Shown piece after piece: positions 26,282 to 34,035 of a stretch of DNA of 64,000 bases; positions within the stretch are counted from its first letter, which is position 1, and each line of letters begins with the position of its first letter. Origin of the DNA: RDXT01 sp033765305. Its GTDB lineage: Bacteria > Bacteroidota > Bacteroidia > J057. The notes under the pieces were generated by a model. It ran no database searches, was not told where the DNA came from, and was given only the letters and a program-made list of their open reading frames with translations. The translations under genes and the position numbers were made by a program. The stretch lies in assembly GCA_033765305.1 (NCBI GenBank), contig JANRID010000018.1:62001-126000 (forward strand), given 5' to 3'.

Positions 26282-27847
26282 ATGATGAACCGATTGACTA
26301 CACTCCTGCTCGCGCTCCTGCTGCTGTGCAGCATCCGGGGCGTAGCCCAGACCCGCTATCTCGACGAAGTGTTCAGTTCTGTCCAGCGCACCGACAGCGT
26401 GGTGTACGGCAACAACATCACGGTGATCGTCAACCCGCCGGCTGCGCGGCCGCTGATCATGGATGTGTACCGTCCGGCAGGCGACACGGCCACCAACCGT
26501 CCGGTGGTGCTGGTGGGCACGACGGGCAACTTTCTGCCGGCGATTCTGAACGGCAGCCCGCAGGGCACGATCAAGGACAGCTCCGTGGTCGAGCTTTGCA
26601 CGCGGCTGGCCAAGCGGGGATATGTGGCGATTTCGTTCTTCTACCGCCAGGGCTGGGCAGCTACGAACCCCAGCCAGGACATCCAAACCCAGACCCTGCT
26701 GCAGGCAGCGTACCGGGGGATTCAGGATGCCCGCACCCTGGCGCGCTTCCTGCGCAAGTCGGTGGCCGAGAACGGCAACCCTTACGGGATCGACCCGAAC
26801 AAGATCATCATCGGCGGGATCGGCACCGGCGGCTATGTATCGCTGGGCGCGGCGTATCTGAGCGATTTCAGCGAGATTCTGCTGCCGAAATTCACCAATC
26901 CCACGACGGGCCAGGCCTATGTGGACTCGACGGTTCACGGCAATATCTGGGGCACCAACACGGCTGTGCTCAACGTGCCGAACCACGTGGGCTACAGCTC
27001 CGATTTCAGCATGGTGTTCAACGTAGGCGGCGCGCTGGGCGACTCCACGTGGATTCAGGACGGCGAAATCCCGTATGTGGGCTTCCATACTCCCCGGGAC
27101 CCGAACGCACCGTATGACATCGGGGTGGTGATTGTGCCCACGACGGGCAATACCGTGATCGACGAAGCGGCCGGCAGCTATGCGGTGGCGCGGATCAACA
27201 ACCGGTTCGGCAACAACGACATTTTCGTCAATGCCGGCTTCACGGACCCCTTCACCGTGGCTGCCAATGCGACCAACGACGGCTACGAAGGGCTGATGCC
27301 GTTCGACCGTCCGTTTACGCCAGGCGGCACGCTGCCCTGCGTACCGGGCGTGACGCTGCCGCTGGTGGAAGAAGGCAGCCCCTGGCAGTGGTGGAACGAG
27401 GCAGCATTCATTGCTACCTGGGATGCTGCTACGGGCGGGGTGCCGTTTCCGGGCGTGGTGATGAACTGCCGCGAGCGCGCAGCGAATCCCGACATGTCGC
27501 CGGCCAAAGGCCGTCTGTACATCGACTCGATCATGGGCTATCTGGCTCCGCGGATGTTCCTGTTTGCCCGCACGCCTGCGACCTCGGTGGACAGCGACCT
27601 GCTGAACCATTTCCTGCAGGCAGCGCCGAACCCGGCCCGTGCCACGTTCGAGGTGTCGCTGACGGGCGGCAGCAACCTGCTGCGCGATGTGCGCCTGATG
27701 GACCTTTCGGGCCGGACGGTGATCGAGCGGCGGAATGTGAACAGCCGCACGCTGACGATCGAGCGGGGCGATCTGCCTTCGGGCCTGTACCTGCTGCAGG
27801 TGCAGGGTGTGACGGGCGTAGCAACGCGGCGGATTGTACTGGAATAA
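26282..27847 (+). CDS. Alpha/beta-hydrolase-like secreted protein with T9SS type A sorting tail
   Basis: 521 residues. Signal peptide (cleavage around VAQ, residue 23). A carboxylesterase-like core has PLIMDVYRPAGD, PVVLVGTTGNF and a nucleophile-elbow-like IGGIGTGGYVSLGAA where Thr182 stands in the usual Ser position. The last ~75 residues form a type IX sorting domain (PNPARATFEV...DLPSGLYLLQV). It should be exported to the cell surface or medium by the T9SS. Encoded 76 bp after the receptor. Whether it is catalytic is uncertain because GxSxG is absent. Confidence 0.8.
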   Translation: MMNRLTTLLLALLLLCSIRGVAQTRYLDEVFSSVQRTDSVVYGNNITVIVNPPAARPLIMDVYRPAGDTATNRPVVLVGTTGNFLPAILNGSPQGTIKDSSVVELCTRLAKRGYVAISFFYRQGWAATNPSQDIQTQTLLQAAYRGIQDARTLARFLRKSVAENGNPYGIDPNKIIIGGIGTGGYVSLGAAYLSDFSEILLPKFTNPTTGQAYVDSTVHGNIWGTNTAVLNVPNHVGYSSDFSMVFNVGGALGDSTWIQDGEIPYVGFHTPRDPNAPYDIGVVIVPTTGNTVIDEAAGSYAVARINNRFGNNDIFVNAGFTDPFTVAANATNDGYEGLMPFDRPFTPGGTLPCVPGVTLPLVEEGSPWQWWNEAAFIATWDAATGGVPFPGVVMNCRERAANPDMSPAKGRLYIDSIMGYLAPRMFLFARTPATSVDSDLLNHFLQAAPNPARATFEVSLTGGSNLLRDVRLMDLSGRTVIERRNVNSRTLTIERGDLPSGLYLLQVQGVTGVATRRIVLE

Positions 27848-27887
27848 GGACGATAGGCCGCTGGCCGGCGTATTGCTCCCCCCCTTG

Positions 27888-27918
27888 CCCCCCCTTCCCA
27901 GGGGGGGAATTTTTTTTT
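27888..27918 (+). terminator. Terminator after the T9SS cargo gene
   Basis: Stem of seven C and seven G with loop TTCCCA, followed by AA and nine or more T. It sits 40 bp after the stop codon. Confidence 0.85.
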
Positions 27919-28124
27919 GCTCCCCGCCCATGCTGGCGGAGCGTGTGCGGCCCCGCTGGCGGCGGGGCTGCCCAGATTGAGCCTATCCGGGGTCTGCCAG
28001 GTGCCCATCCTGGCCTGGCCGGCACCCAGGCTACACCGGAGCGGCTGGGAAGGCCGGCCCCGAACCCAGGTCTGGCAACCGGACCTGCGGACAGCCGGCA
28101 CAGGCCTATGCCTTCAACATGCCG
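27919..28124. other. GC-rich gap, no gene recognised
   Basis: About 200 bp between the terminator and the end of the orphan lipoprotein gene. It contains a GC hairpin (GGCCCCGC / GCGGGGC-like, about 27,951-27,970) and Pro/Gly-biased short frames, none with family features. Confidence 0.5.
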
Positions 28125-28802
28125 TCATTGCAGTTCCTTGACATAGGGCTTGAGCATCAGCCGGACCAGCTCATTCCAGTGCTTCTGCTCCAGCGAGGTC
28201 ACCGGATCTTCATGGGTATCGAGGTACTCAGTATCTGCGATGTAGTACATCCCCCGGCTGAATACCAGCTCCTCGCCCCGGAACATGTATACGTGGGTGG
28301 TGAGGAAGATATTCCGCAGCAGCCCGCTGCTGGCAAAACCGGCGCCTGCCGCATACATGTGGGACCGAAACAAATACTCGATGTGGATGATGGGCACCAG
28401 GCGGAGGCGGCCATCGTCCCGGACCTGGCCCCAGGCCCGGACCTCGCCGAGGTCGATCTGGCCCTTGCGCAGCCTTTGGTTGCGGGCCAGCACGCTGTCG
28501 CAGGCTGCCTGGCCAGGTGCCTGGAAGGCCAGCCGAAGGGGCTGCGCCTCCAGCGCAGTCCGGAAATATGCCCAGGTGCTGTCCGCGGGGATTTCCACAG
28601 GCTGCCCCCGCAGGTCAAGAGGCCCATACCGGTACAGTTTGCACAGGAAGTAGTTCTGCACACGCAGGGTGTCCTCCATCCCCGGCAGCGCCTCCGCGCG
28701 GTAGTGCAGCGCTTTGCGCTTTTCTTTGTAGCTGAAGCGGATCAGGCAGCTGCTCATCAGCAGCGCCGGGGTCAGCAGGATCAGCAGGCGGAATCGGCTC
28801 AT
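28125..28802 (-). CDS. Orphan lipoprotein, function unknown
   Basis: 225 residues. The N-terminal signal ends in a lipobox LMSSC (Cys19), predicting a membrane-anchored lipoprotein. The remaining sequence is a soluble alpha/beta protein with no motif I recognise. Features include a Tyr/Arg-rich N-terminal third, an Ala/Gly segment (YAAGAGFASSGLL) and a C-terminal helix. It lies 8 bp downstream of a small CxxC protein on the same strand, likely co-transcribed. Confidence 0.7.
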   Translation of the reverse strand: MSRFRLLILLTPALLMSSCLIRFSYKEKRKALHYRAEALPGMEDTLRVQNYFLCKLYRYGPLDLRGQPVEIPADSTWAYFRTALEAQPLRLAFQAPGQAACDSVLARNQRLRKGQIDLGEVRAWGQVRDDGRLRLVPIIHIEYLFRSHMYAAGAGFASSGLLRNIFLTTHVYMFRGEELVFSRGMYYIADTEYLDTHEDPVTSLEQKHWNELVRLMLKPYVKELQ

Positions 28803-28810
28803 TGCGCGTT

Positions 28811-29116
28811 TTATCTGGGTTGGGAACCTGAACTGAGGCCAGCCAGCAGGGCCTTGAAACCGAATAGCACAGCCTTGTTCCCGCTCCCTTTGAAATCGTA
28901 TTCCGTATAATTGCCTTTGGCACGGGATAGAGCCAGATACTCAGTGCCATATCCCAAGGCGCTCAGCCCAGCGGACAGGGCGAATTGCAGCGCAGCGGAC
29001 TCTCCCGAATACTTGGCGTCAGCTATATGCCCCTGGATCAGTCCGCCTATCCCGGAGAAGAAGAACGTGCCGGCGTGCTGGCCAAATTCTTTCTTGCAGA
29101 ACTTACATCCTACAAT
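28811..29116 (-). CDS. Small CxxC protein lacking a standard start codon
   Basis: Uninterrupted minus-strand frame of 101 codons between a TAA at 29,117-29,119 and a stop at 28,811. It reads like a real protein: a CKFC pair near the N-terminus, KKEFGQHAG, a Gly-rich hydrophobic stretch FFFSGIGGLI, and Ala/Leu/Gly-rich LSAGLSALGYG. No ATG, GTG or TTG precedes the CxxC. The first codon after the stop is ATT, preceded by AAAGAG 8 bases upstream. Either ATT is the start, or a frameshift has removed the true start (an ATG overlaps TGTAAG in another frame). It is followed 8 bp later by the orphan lipoprotein. Family unknown. Confidence 0.5.
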   Translation of the reverse strand: MVGCKFCKKEFGQHAGTFFFSGIGGLIQGHIADAKYSGESAALQFALSAGLSALGYGTEYLALSRAKGNYTEYDFKGSGNKAVLFGFKALLAGLSSGSQPR

Positions 29117-29714
29117 TTATGTTTTCTCTTTCGCTTCGCCAATTTTTTATACCGAATCCGCCTCCAAAAAACAGACACAGCAGACACATGCTTGCCAAAA
29201 AACAAACAACTCAACACAAAAAACTGACTACCAAACACTTAAGTTACATACTACTGACCGACAGGTATGCGCAGCAGGCTTCCGGACAGCACTGCCGCAC
29301 CTTCGTATCCAGGAAAATACTATCGTTCATGTGCCTCTTCCCGGCTGAATCTGAAGCCGAGGCTGTCGAGGGCGATTGCCTCGAAGGTGCGGGCAGGCTT
29401 GCCGTCTTCGCCGGCGAACGGTACACCTTGCGTACGCTGCTTGAATAGACTGCGCGTGTCCGAGGCCGACCTGTGTGCTGGCCCCCCGCCTGCGCCCGGC
29501 AGGATGGACCCTGAACGCCAAACCCAGGTTTCAACCCCTCGCGCCAAGGCCAGGCTCAAGCCTCACCCCCGCTTGAGCACGCTTCTTTCCCACGCCGCTG
29601 CCCCGCCCGAGAAAGCGCCAAAGCCCTGCCGCCCTCCGGCAGCGGATCACGGGAACCGGCCAAGCCTTGCCTTTATGCCATTTATTCCCTTCATTTACAA
29701 GGTTATCCGCCCGC
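29117..29714. other. 598-bp non-coding or decayed stretch with an AT-rich segment
   Basis: 29,100-29,260 is strikingly AT-rich for this genome and probably holds promoters for the minus-strand small-protein/lipoprotein pair. 29,320-29,559 carries a minus-strand frame starting only with TTG, whose end (RTFEAIALDSLGFRFSREE) looks protein-like but matches no family I know. It may be a relic. Nothing else was recognised. Confidence 0.45.
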
Positions 29715-31637
29715 ATGCCACTTTCTCTCCGATACTGCTGCGCGGGGCTGCTGCTCCTGCCGCTCTGGCTGCACAGCCAGCCCGACACCCTGCTGCAGCG
29801 GCTGAGCGCCATTGCCGATCCCGCCGTGCGGATCGACTCCATGCTGCACGAGTCCCGGCGCCTGCGGCGGAAGCAGCCTGAAACCGCCTATCAGCTCGCG
29901 TCCCGCAGCCTCCAGGACGCCCTCGCAGCCGGCGACCTGCCCCGCCGCGTTGATGCCCAGATTACCCTGGCCGAATACACCAAAGACCGCAAGCAGCTCG
30001 AAGCGGCCTTCCCCCTCATCCGCGAAGCCCGCGAAACCGCCAAGCGCAGCCAGCTCCAGGCCCTCTACTTTGATGCCACCCGCATCCTCGCCGACCTGCA
30101 CAGCGAATCCACCCGCGCCGACTCGGCGCTCTACTACTTCCTGCTCTCCGAGCGGGAAGCCCTCGACGCAGGCCTCCCGTACCAGGCCATGTATGCCTAC
30201 ATCGGCATCGGCGAGCTTTATTTCCTCCAGCACGAAGAAGACAAAGGCATTGTATATTTCCACAAGGCCCTCGAAATCGCCAGAGCCCGCAAGGTGCGGA
30301 AGGATTACGGCTACCTGCTCTACGTGCTCATCGAGTATTACCAGGGCATCCGGGACCTCGAAAACTACTCCCGGTATGCGGAGGAGTATCTGGCCTTCCA
30401 GGCTGAGCGCAAGACGCCCATCAGCCCTTCGGATGTGGCCCACTTCGCGCTGGTGACCGCCCACGAGACCCAGGACCCGCTGCAGCGGATCCAGCTGCTG
30501 CGCGACGGCATTGCTGTGCATGAGCGGCTGGGCAACTACCGGATCCTGGCGGAGGTATATTTTCAGCTCGGCAAGCTCTACGGCGAGCTGGGCAGGTGGG
30601 CCGAAGCGACGGAATGCTTTGCCGCCGGCGCCAAGGTGGATGAACGGCTGGGCATGGTCATGCACCGCATCGAGTTTTTGCGGCTGGCCTATGCTTCCTC
30701 CCGGAATGCGGGCAAGCTAGAAGCGGCCCTGGAGTTTCTGGAGCAGTACAATGTGCTGGCCGACTCCGTACGCGACGAGCAGGCCAACCAGCGGTTCCGC
30801 GAGCTCGAAGTCCGCTACGAGACCGAAAAAAAAGAACAGATGATCCAGATCCAGCAGCTGGAGCTGGCCCAGTCTGCGCGCATGCGGTGGATTCTGCTCG
30901 GCGGGCTGGCTGCCATCCTCGCCGTTGCGGGGGCGGTCAGCTTTGCGCTGATCCAGCAGCACCGCCACAACCGCGTGCTCTCGGCGAAAAACGCCGAGAT
31001 CGCCGCCAGCCTGCAGCAGCGGGAGCTGCTGCTGCGGGAGATCCACCACCGGGTCAAGAACAACCTCCAGATGATTTCCAGCCTGCTGCGGCTGCAGACG
31101 CGGTTCATGGAGGACCCCGAGGCGGTGCGGGCCATCCACGAGGGCCGTAACCGGGTGCGGTCCATGGCCCTGATTCATGAAAACCTCTACCAGCACACCG
31201 ACCTGACCACCGTCGGCATGCAGGACTACGTGCGCAAGCTCGTGGACAGCCTGGCTGCCTCCTACAACATCCGCCCGGAGCATATCCAGTTTCATACCGA
31301 GGTCGAAGACATGGCGCTGGACGTGGACACAGTCATCCCGCTCGGCCTGATCCTGCATGAGCTGGTCGCCAACGTATGCAAGCATGCATTCCCCGACGGG
31401 AGCAGCGGATCGGTGCGGATCCGCTTTGGGCGGGCTGCCGGCGGGCTGCAGCTGCTGGTCCAGGACAACGGGACCGGCATGGCGGCGCCTGCCGGGCGCG
31501 GCAGCTTCGGCCTGGAGCTTATCCGCACCCTGACCCAGCAGCTGGGCGGCGTCCTGCGGATCGACGGCCAGGCGGGCACGACGGTAGAACTGCTGTTTCC
31601 GGAGCCCCAGCCCGACCGGGCTCCTGCCACGATCTAA
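29715..31637 (+). CDS. TPR-containing sensor histidine kinase (HisKA_2 type)
   Basis: 640 residues from ATG 29715, chosen because a signal peptide (LLLLPLWLHSQ) follows directly. The periplasmic part (about 20-375) consists of TPR-like helical repeats. One membrane helix is at about 395-415. A HisKA_2 dimerisation domain with EIHHRVKNNLQ (phospho-acceptor probably His445) and a HATPase domain with N-box HELVANVCKHAF and G1 QDNGTGM follow. It should phosphorylate the LuxR-type regulator encoded 16 bp downstream. The signal is unknown. Confidence 0.88.
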   Translation: MPLSLRYCCAGLLLLPLWLHSQPDTLLQRLSAIADPAVRIDSMLHESRRLRRKQPETAYQLASRSLQDALAAGDLPRRVDAQITLAEYTKDRKQLEAAFPLIREARETAKRSQLQALYFDATRILADLHSESTRADSALYYFLLSEREALDAGLPYQAMYAYIGIGELYFLQHEEDKGIVYFHKALEIARARKVRKDYGYLLYVLIEYYQGIRDLENYSRYAEEYLAFQAERKTPISPSDVAHFALVTAHETQDPLQRIQLLRDGIAVHERLGNYRILAEVYFQLGKLYGELGRWAEATECFAAGAKVDERLGMVMHRIEFLRLAYASSRNAGKLEAALEFLEQYNVLADSVRDEQANQRFRELEVRYETEKKEQMIQIQQLELAQSARMRWILLGGLAAILAVAGAVSFALIQQHRHNRVLSAKNAEIAASLQQRELLLREIHHRVKNNLQMISSLLRLQTRFMEDPEAVRAIHEGRNRVRSMALIHENLYQHTDLTTVGMQDYVRKLVDSLAASYNIRPEHIQFHTEVEDMALDVDTVIPLGLILHELVANVCKHAFPDGSSGSVRIRFGRAAGGLQLLVQDNGTGMAAPAGRGSFGLELIRTLTQQLGGVLRIDGQAGTTVELLFPEPQPDRAPATI

Positions 31638-31653
31638 CCCGCATGTTCATTCT

Positions 31654-32268
31654 ATGCAGCCTGTACGGATTCTCATCGTCGAAGACGACGCCATCATCGC
31701 GCACGATGTCATGCTGATGCTCCAGCAGCTGGGCTACGAGGTAGCCGGCGTAGCCCATACGGCCGCGCAGGCGCAGCATCTCATTGCGCAGCAGGCGCCC
31801 GATCTGGCGATTCTGGACATCAACCTCGGCACCGGGCCCAGCGGCATCGAGCTGGCGGGGTGGATCCGCAGCCGCTACCGCTTTCCCTATCTGTTCCTGA
31901 CCTCCTACAGCGACCGCGAGACCCTGCAGCAGGCGCGGGAAGCACATCCGGTGAGCTATGTCGTCAAACCCTTCGAGGACCACGACCTGCTGGCCGCCAT
32001 CGAGATCGGGCTGGTCAACCATGCCCGGCGCGACCTGCCGGGCAACCTGGACCTGGCCCGCCTCAACCAGCAGCTCCGCTCGCCCCTGACCGAGCGGGAA
32101 TTCGAGATGCTGCTGGAAGTGCTGGACGGCAAGACCAACCAGCAGATTGCGGAATCGCATTTCGTCAGCCTGAACACCGTCAAGACACACATCAAGCACC
32201 TCTTCGACAAGCTGGAGGTGCATTCGCGCCCGGAAGCCATCGTACGGGTCCGGCAGTGGTTTTCGTAA
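31654..32268 (+). CDS. LuxR-family response regulator
   Basis: 204 residues. The receiver domain (about 1-120) has acidic pair Glu10-Asp11-Asp12, phospho-acceptor Asp55 in LAILDINLG, and Lys in VVKPFEDH. The C-terminal GerE/LuxR helix-turn-helix (about 140-204) contains LTEREFEMLLEVLDGKTNQQIA and SLNTVKTHIKHLFDKL. Cognate partner of the histidine kinase just upstream. Confidence 0.92.
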   Translation: MQPVRILIVEDDAIIAHDVMLMLQQLGYEVAGVAHTAAQAQHLIAQQAPDLAILDINLGTGPSGIELAGWIRSRYRFPYLFLTSYSDRETLQQAREAHPVSYVVKPFEDHDLLAAIEIGLVNHARRDLPGNLDLARLNQQLRSPLTEREFEMLLEVLDGKTNQQIAESHFVSLNTVKTHIKHLFDKLEVHSRPEAIVRVRQWFS

Positions 32269-32345
32269 ATCACCCTCCGGGGTGAGGCAATCGGGGCCGG
32301 GCTGCTGCACCTTTGCCGGATACATTCCCCCTAACCCCATGCATC

Positions 32346-32795
32346 ATGCTCCGGACGGTATGGATCGCACTGGCCGCAGGGCTCCTGATCTCGGGGACAC
32401 CGCTGCAGCGTGCCGGCGGGCGCGCGGGCGCATCCGGCCCCGCGGGATGCCAGGTGTCCATCAAAGCCCAGAATACCAGCGGGAAGCAGATCTCCATCAT
32501 GCTGGATGAATCGCAGGTGCGGCTCAAAACCGGCACCTGGTCCAATCTGTACTTCAGCGGCGGCAACAAGCAATGCACGGCCAAAATGATCCGGCTGGCG
32601 GCGCATGCGGCGTACGAGTCGCAGGGCTGCGAGCTGGATTTCGACTGCGACTGGCCCCGGCGGTACCGTTTCCGCCTGCAATGCGTCCATGAAACGGGAG
32701 CCCAGGCCCAGCTGACTGTGTATTATCCTTCCGAGACGGCATTTACCGAAGTTCCCTCCATCGACCTGGGCGATGTAGGGCGGCACTTCCGCTGA
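32346..32795 (+). CDS. Small secreted protein, function unknown
   Basis: 149 residues from the ATG at 32346; an upstream in-frame ATG would spoil the signal peptide. The hydrophobic leader is followed by a region with four well-separated cysteines (GCQVS, KQCTAK, GCELDFDCDW, LQCVHE), suggesting disulphides in the periplasm or outside. Beta-rich pattern; no family recognised. A CACCTTTG element, one base off the -7 consensus, lies about 35 bases upstream. The gene converges on lspA. Confidence 0.6.
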   Translation: MLRTVWIALAAGLLISGTPLQRAGGRAGASGPAGCQVSIKAQNTSGKQISIMLDESQVRLKTGTWSNLYFSGGNKQCTAKMIRLAAHAAYESQGCELDFDCDWPRRYRFRLQCVHETGAQAQLTVYYPSETAFTEVPSIDLGDVGRHFR

Positions 32796-32800
32796 CCGTC

Positions 32801-33619
32801 TCAGTCGCCGCCTCCGCCGTCTCCTCCGCCATCCCCGCCGCCGGAGTCGCCGCCCGAATCTCCCCCGCTGTCCGCATCGGCGCCCTCGCCGGCGGCATCT
32901 TCCGCACTGTCAGGACCTTCTGCGGCCAGCAGATCCGCCTCGCCGCTGCCGTCGGCACGGGCCGACACTACCGCTGCGGTACCGGCTGCCGCAGCCCCCG
33001 CAGTGCCTGCCGCACGGGCCTTTTCATCCATCCGGAAAAAGCGGCCCTGGAAAATGAGGATGATCACAATGCCGACCGAGATAGCCGAGTCGGCGATATT
33101 GAAGATGGGCGTGGAGGTATAATCGCCGCCGATCAGCGGCACCCAGGCCGGAATCTGGCCGTCCCAGAGGTCGAAGAAGAACATGTCCACGACCCGGCCG
33201 TGGAGCAGGCCGCCTTCGTATTCGTTGATGGAGGAAAACCACAGGCCGTAAAACGTGCGGTCCACGATGTTGCCGAGGGCGCCGCCGAAAATCATGGCGA
33301 CGAAGTAGGGCAGCGGCGACTGGTGGTCGGCAAGGCGGTAGAGCACCACGCCGATCGCCACGACTGCCGCCAGCGAGAACAGCGACAGGATCAGCTTGCC
33401 GGTTTCCTCGGACATGTCGATGCCGAGCCCGCCTGCCAGGTGGGTGACGGTCAGGCCAAAGGCCGCGCCTTTATTTTCGATGAAATAGATCCGGAAAAAG
33501 TCTCCGATCACCGGGATGGAATCCCCGATCGACATGTTGAGCTTCACCAGCAGTTTGACGATCTGATCGAGGGTTACGATTCCCAGGGCGATCAGGAAGA
33601 ATTTGACCGTACGTTTCAT
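32801..33619 (-). CDS. lspA: Lipoprotein signal peptidase (LspA) with Gly/Asp-rich tail
   Basis: 272 residues. Residues 1-200 are a normal signal peptidase II with four membrane helices and the catalytic aspartates Asp120 (GNIVDRTFYG) and Asp177 (FNIADSAI). It removes signal peptides from prolipoproteins in the inner membrane. Residues ~205-272 are an unusual cytoplasmic low-complexity tail: Ala-rich, then acidic, ending in repeated GGD/GGGD units. It overlaps dksA by 4 bp, in the ileS-dksA-lspA operon. Confidence 0.93.
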   Translation of the reverse strand: MKRTVKFFLIALGIVTLDQIVKLLVKLNMSIGDSIPVIGDFFRIYFIENKGAAFGLTVTHLAGGLGIDMSEETGKLILSLFSLAAVVAIGVVLYRLADHQSPLPYFVAMIFGGALGNIVDRTFYGLWFSSINEYEGGLLHGRVVDMFFFDLWDGQIPAWVPLIGGDYTSTPIFNIADSAISVGIVIILIFQGRFFRMDEKARAAGTAGAAAAGTAAVVSARADGSGEADLLAAEGPDSAEDAAGEGADADSGGDSGGDSGGGDGGGDGGGGD

Positions 33620-34011
33620 GAATCAGCGGGTTCAGATGAAGAGCGGTTACGTTTGGCATCCACGGTGGTGGTGGCATGGGGCACCACGCGGAGGCGGTCT
33701 TTGGGGATCAGCTCGCCGGTGAGCCGGCAGATGCCGTAGGTGCCGTTTTCGATGCGGGTGAGGGCCTGGCGGAGCTTTTCGATGAATTTGGCCTGGCGCA
33801 CGAGCAGGAAGTCGAGCTGTTCTTTTTCCTGGCTGTCGTTTCCGAACTCCGTGAAATTGAAGTCATCGGCGGCGCCGCTGTTCATTTCGCGGATCTGTTC
33901 GGAAAGGCGGTGGTACTCGGCAGAAGCTTCGTCGAGCTTCTGCTGGATGATGCTGCGGAATTCTTCCAGCTCGGGGCGGCTGTAGAATTTTTTTCCGGGG
34001 TCCTGTTCCAT
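33616..34011 (-). CDS. TraR/DksA-family transcription factor, cysteine-poor
   Basis: 131 residues: an N-terminal coiled coil (about 12-95), then a DksA/TraR C-terminal motif YGICRLTGELIPKDRLRVVPHAT. Only one of the four zinc-finger cysteines remains (Cys in GIC), so the fold must be metal-free. Family members bind the RNA polymerase secondary channel. It sits between ileS and lspA, a common arrangement in this phylum. Confidence 0.85.
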   Translation of the reverse strand: MEQDPGKKFYSRPELEEFRSIIQQKLDEASAEYHRLSEQIREMNSGAADDFNFTEFGNDSQEKEQLDFLLVRQAKFIEKLRQALTRIENGTYGICRLTGELIPKDRLRVVPHATTTVDAKRNRSSSEPADS

Positions 34012-34035
34012 GCGGGGGGCGTTAGGAGTCCTGTT

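Noticed and set aside
29119..29448. Plus-strand frame in the AT-rich region
   Set aside because: Codon use and composition are not protein-like and no family was recognised; the same DNA is better explained as promoter or leader for minus-strand genes.
27930..29580. Shared AACCCAGGT-type words on both sides of the orphan lipoprotein, as possible flanking repeats
   Set aside because: The match is only about ten bases inside GC-rich sequence; too short to claim a repeat.
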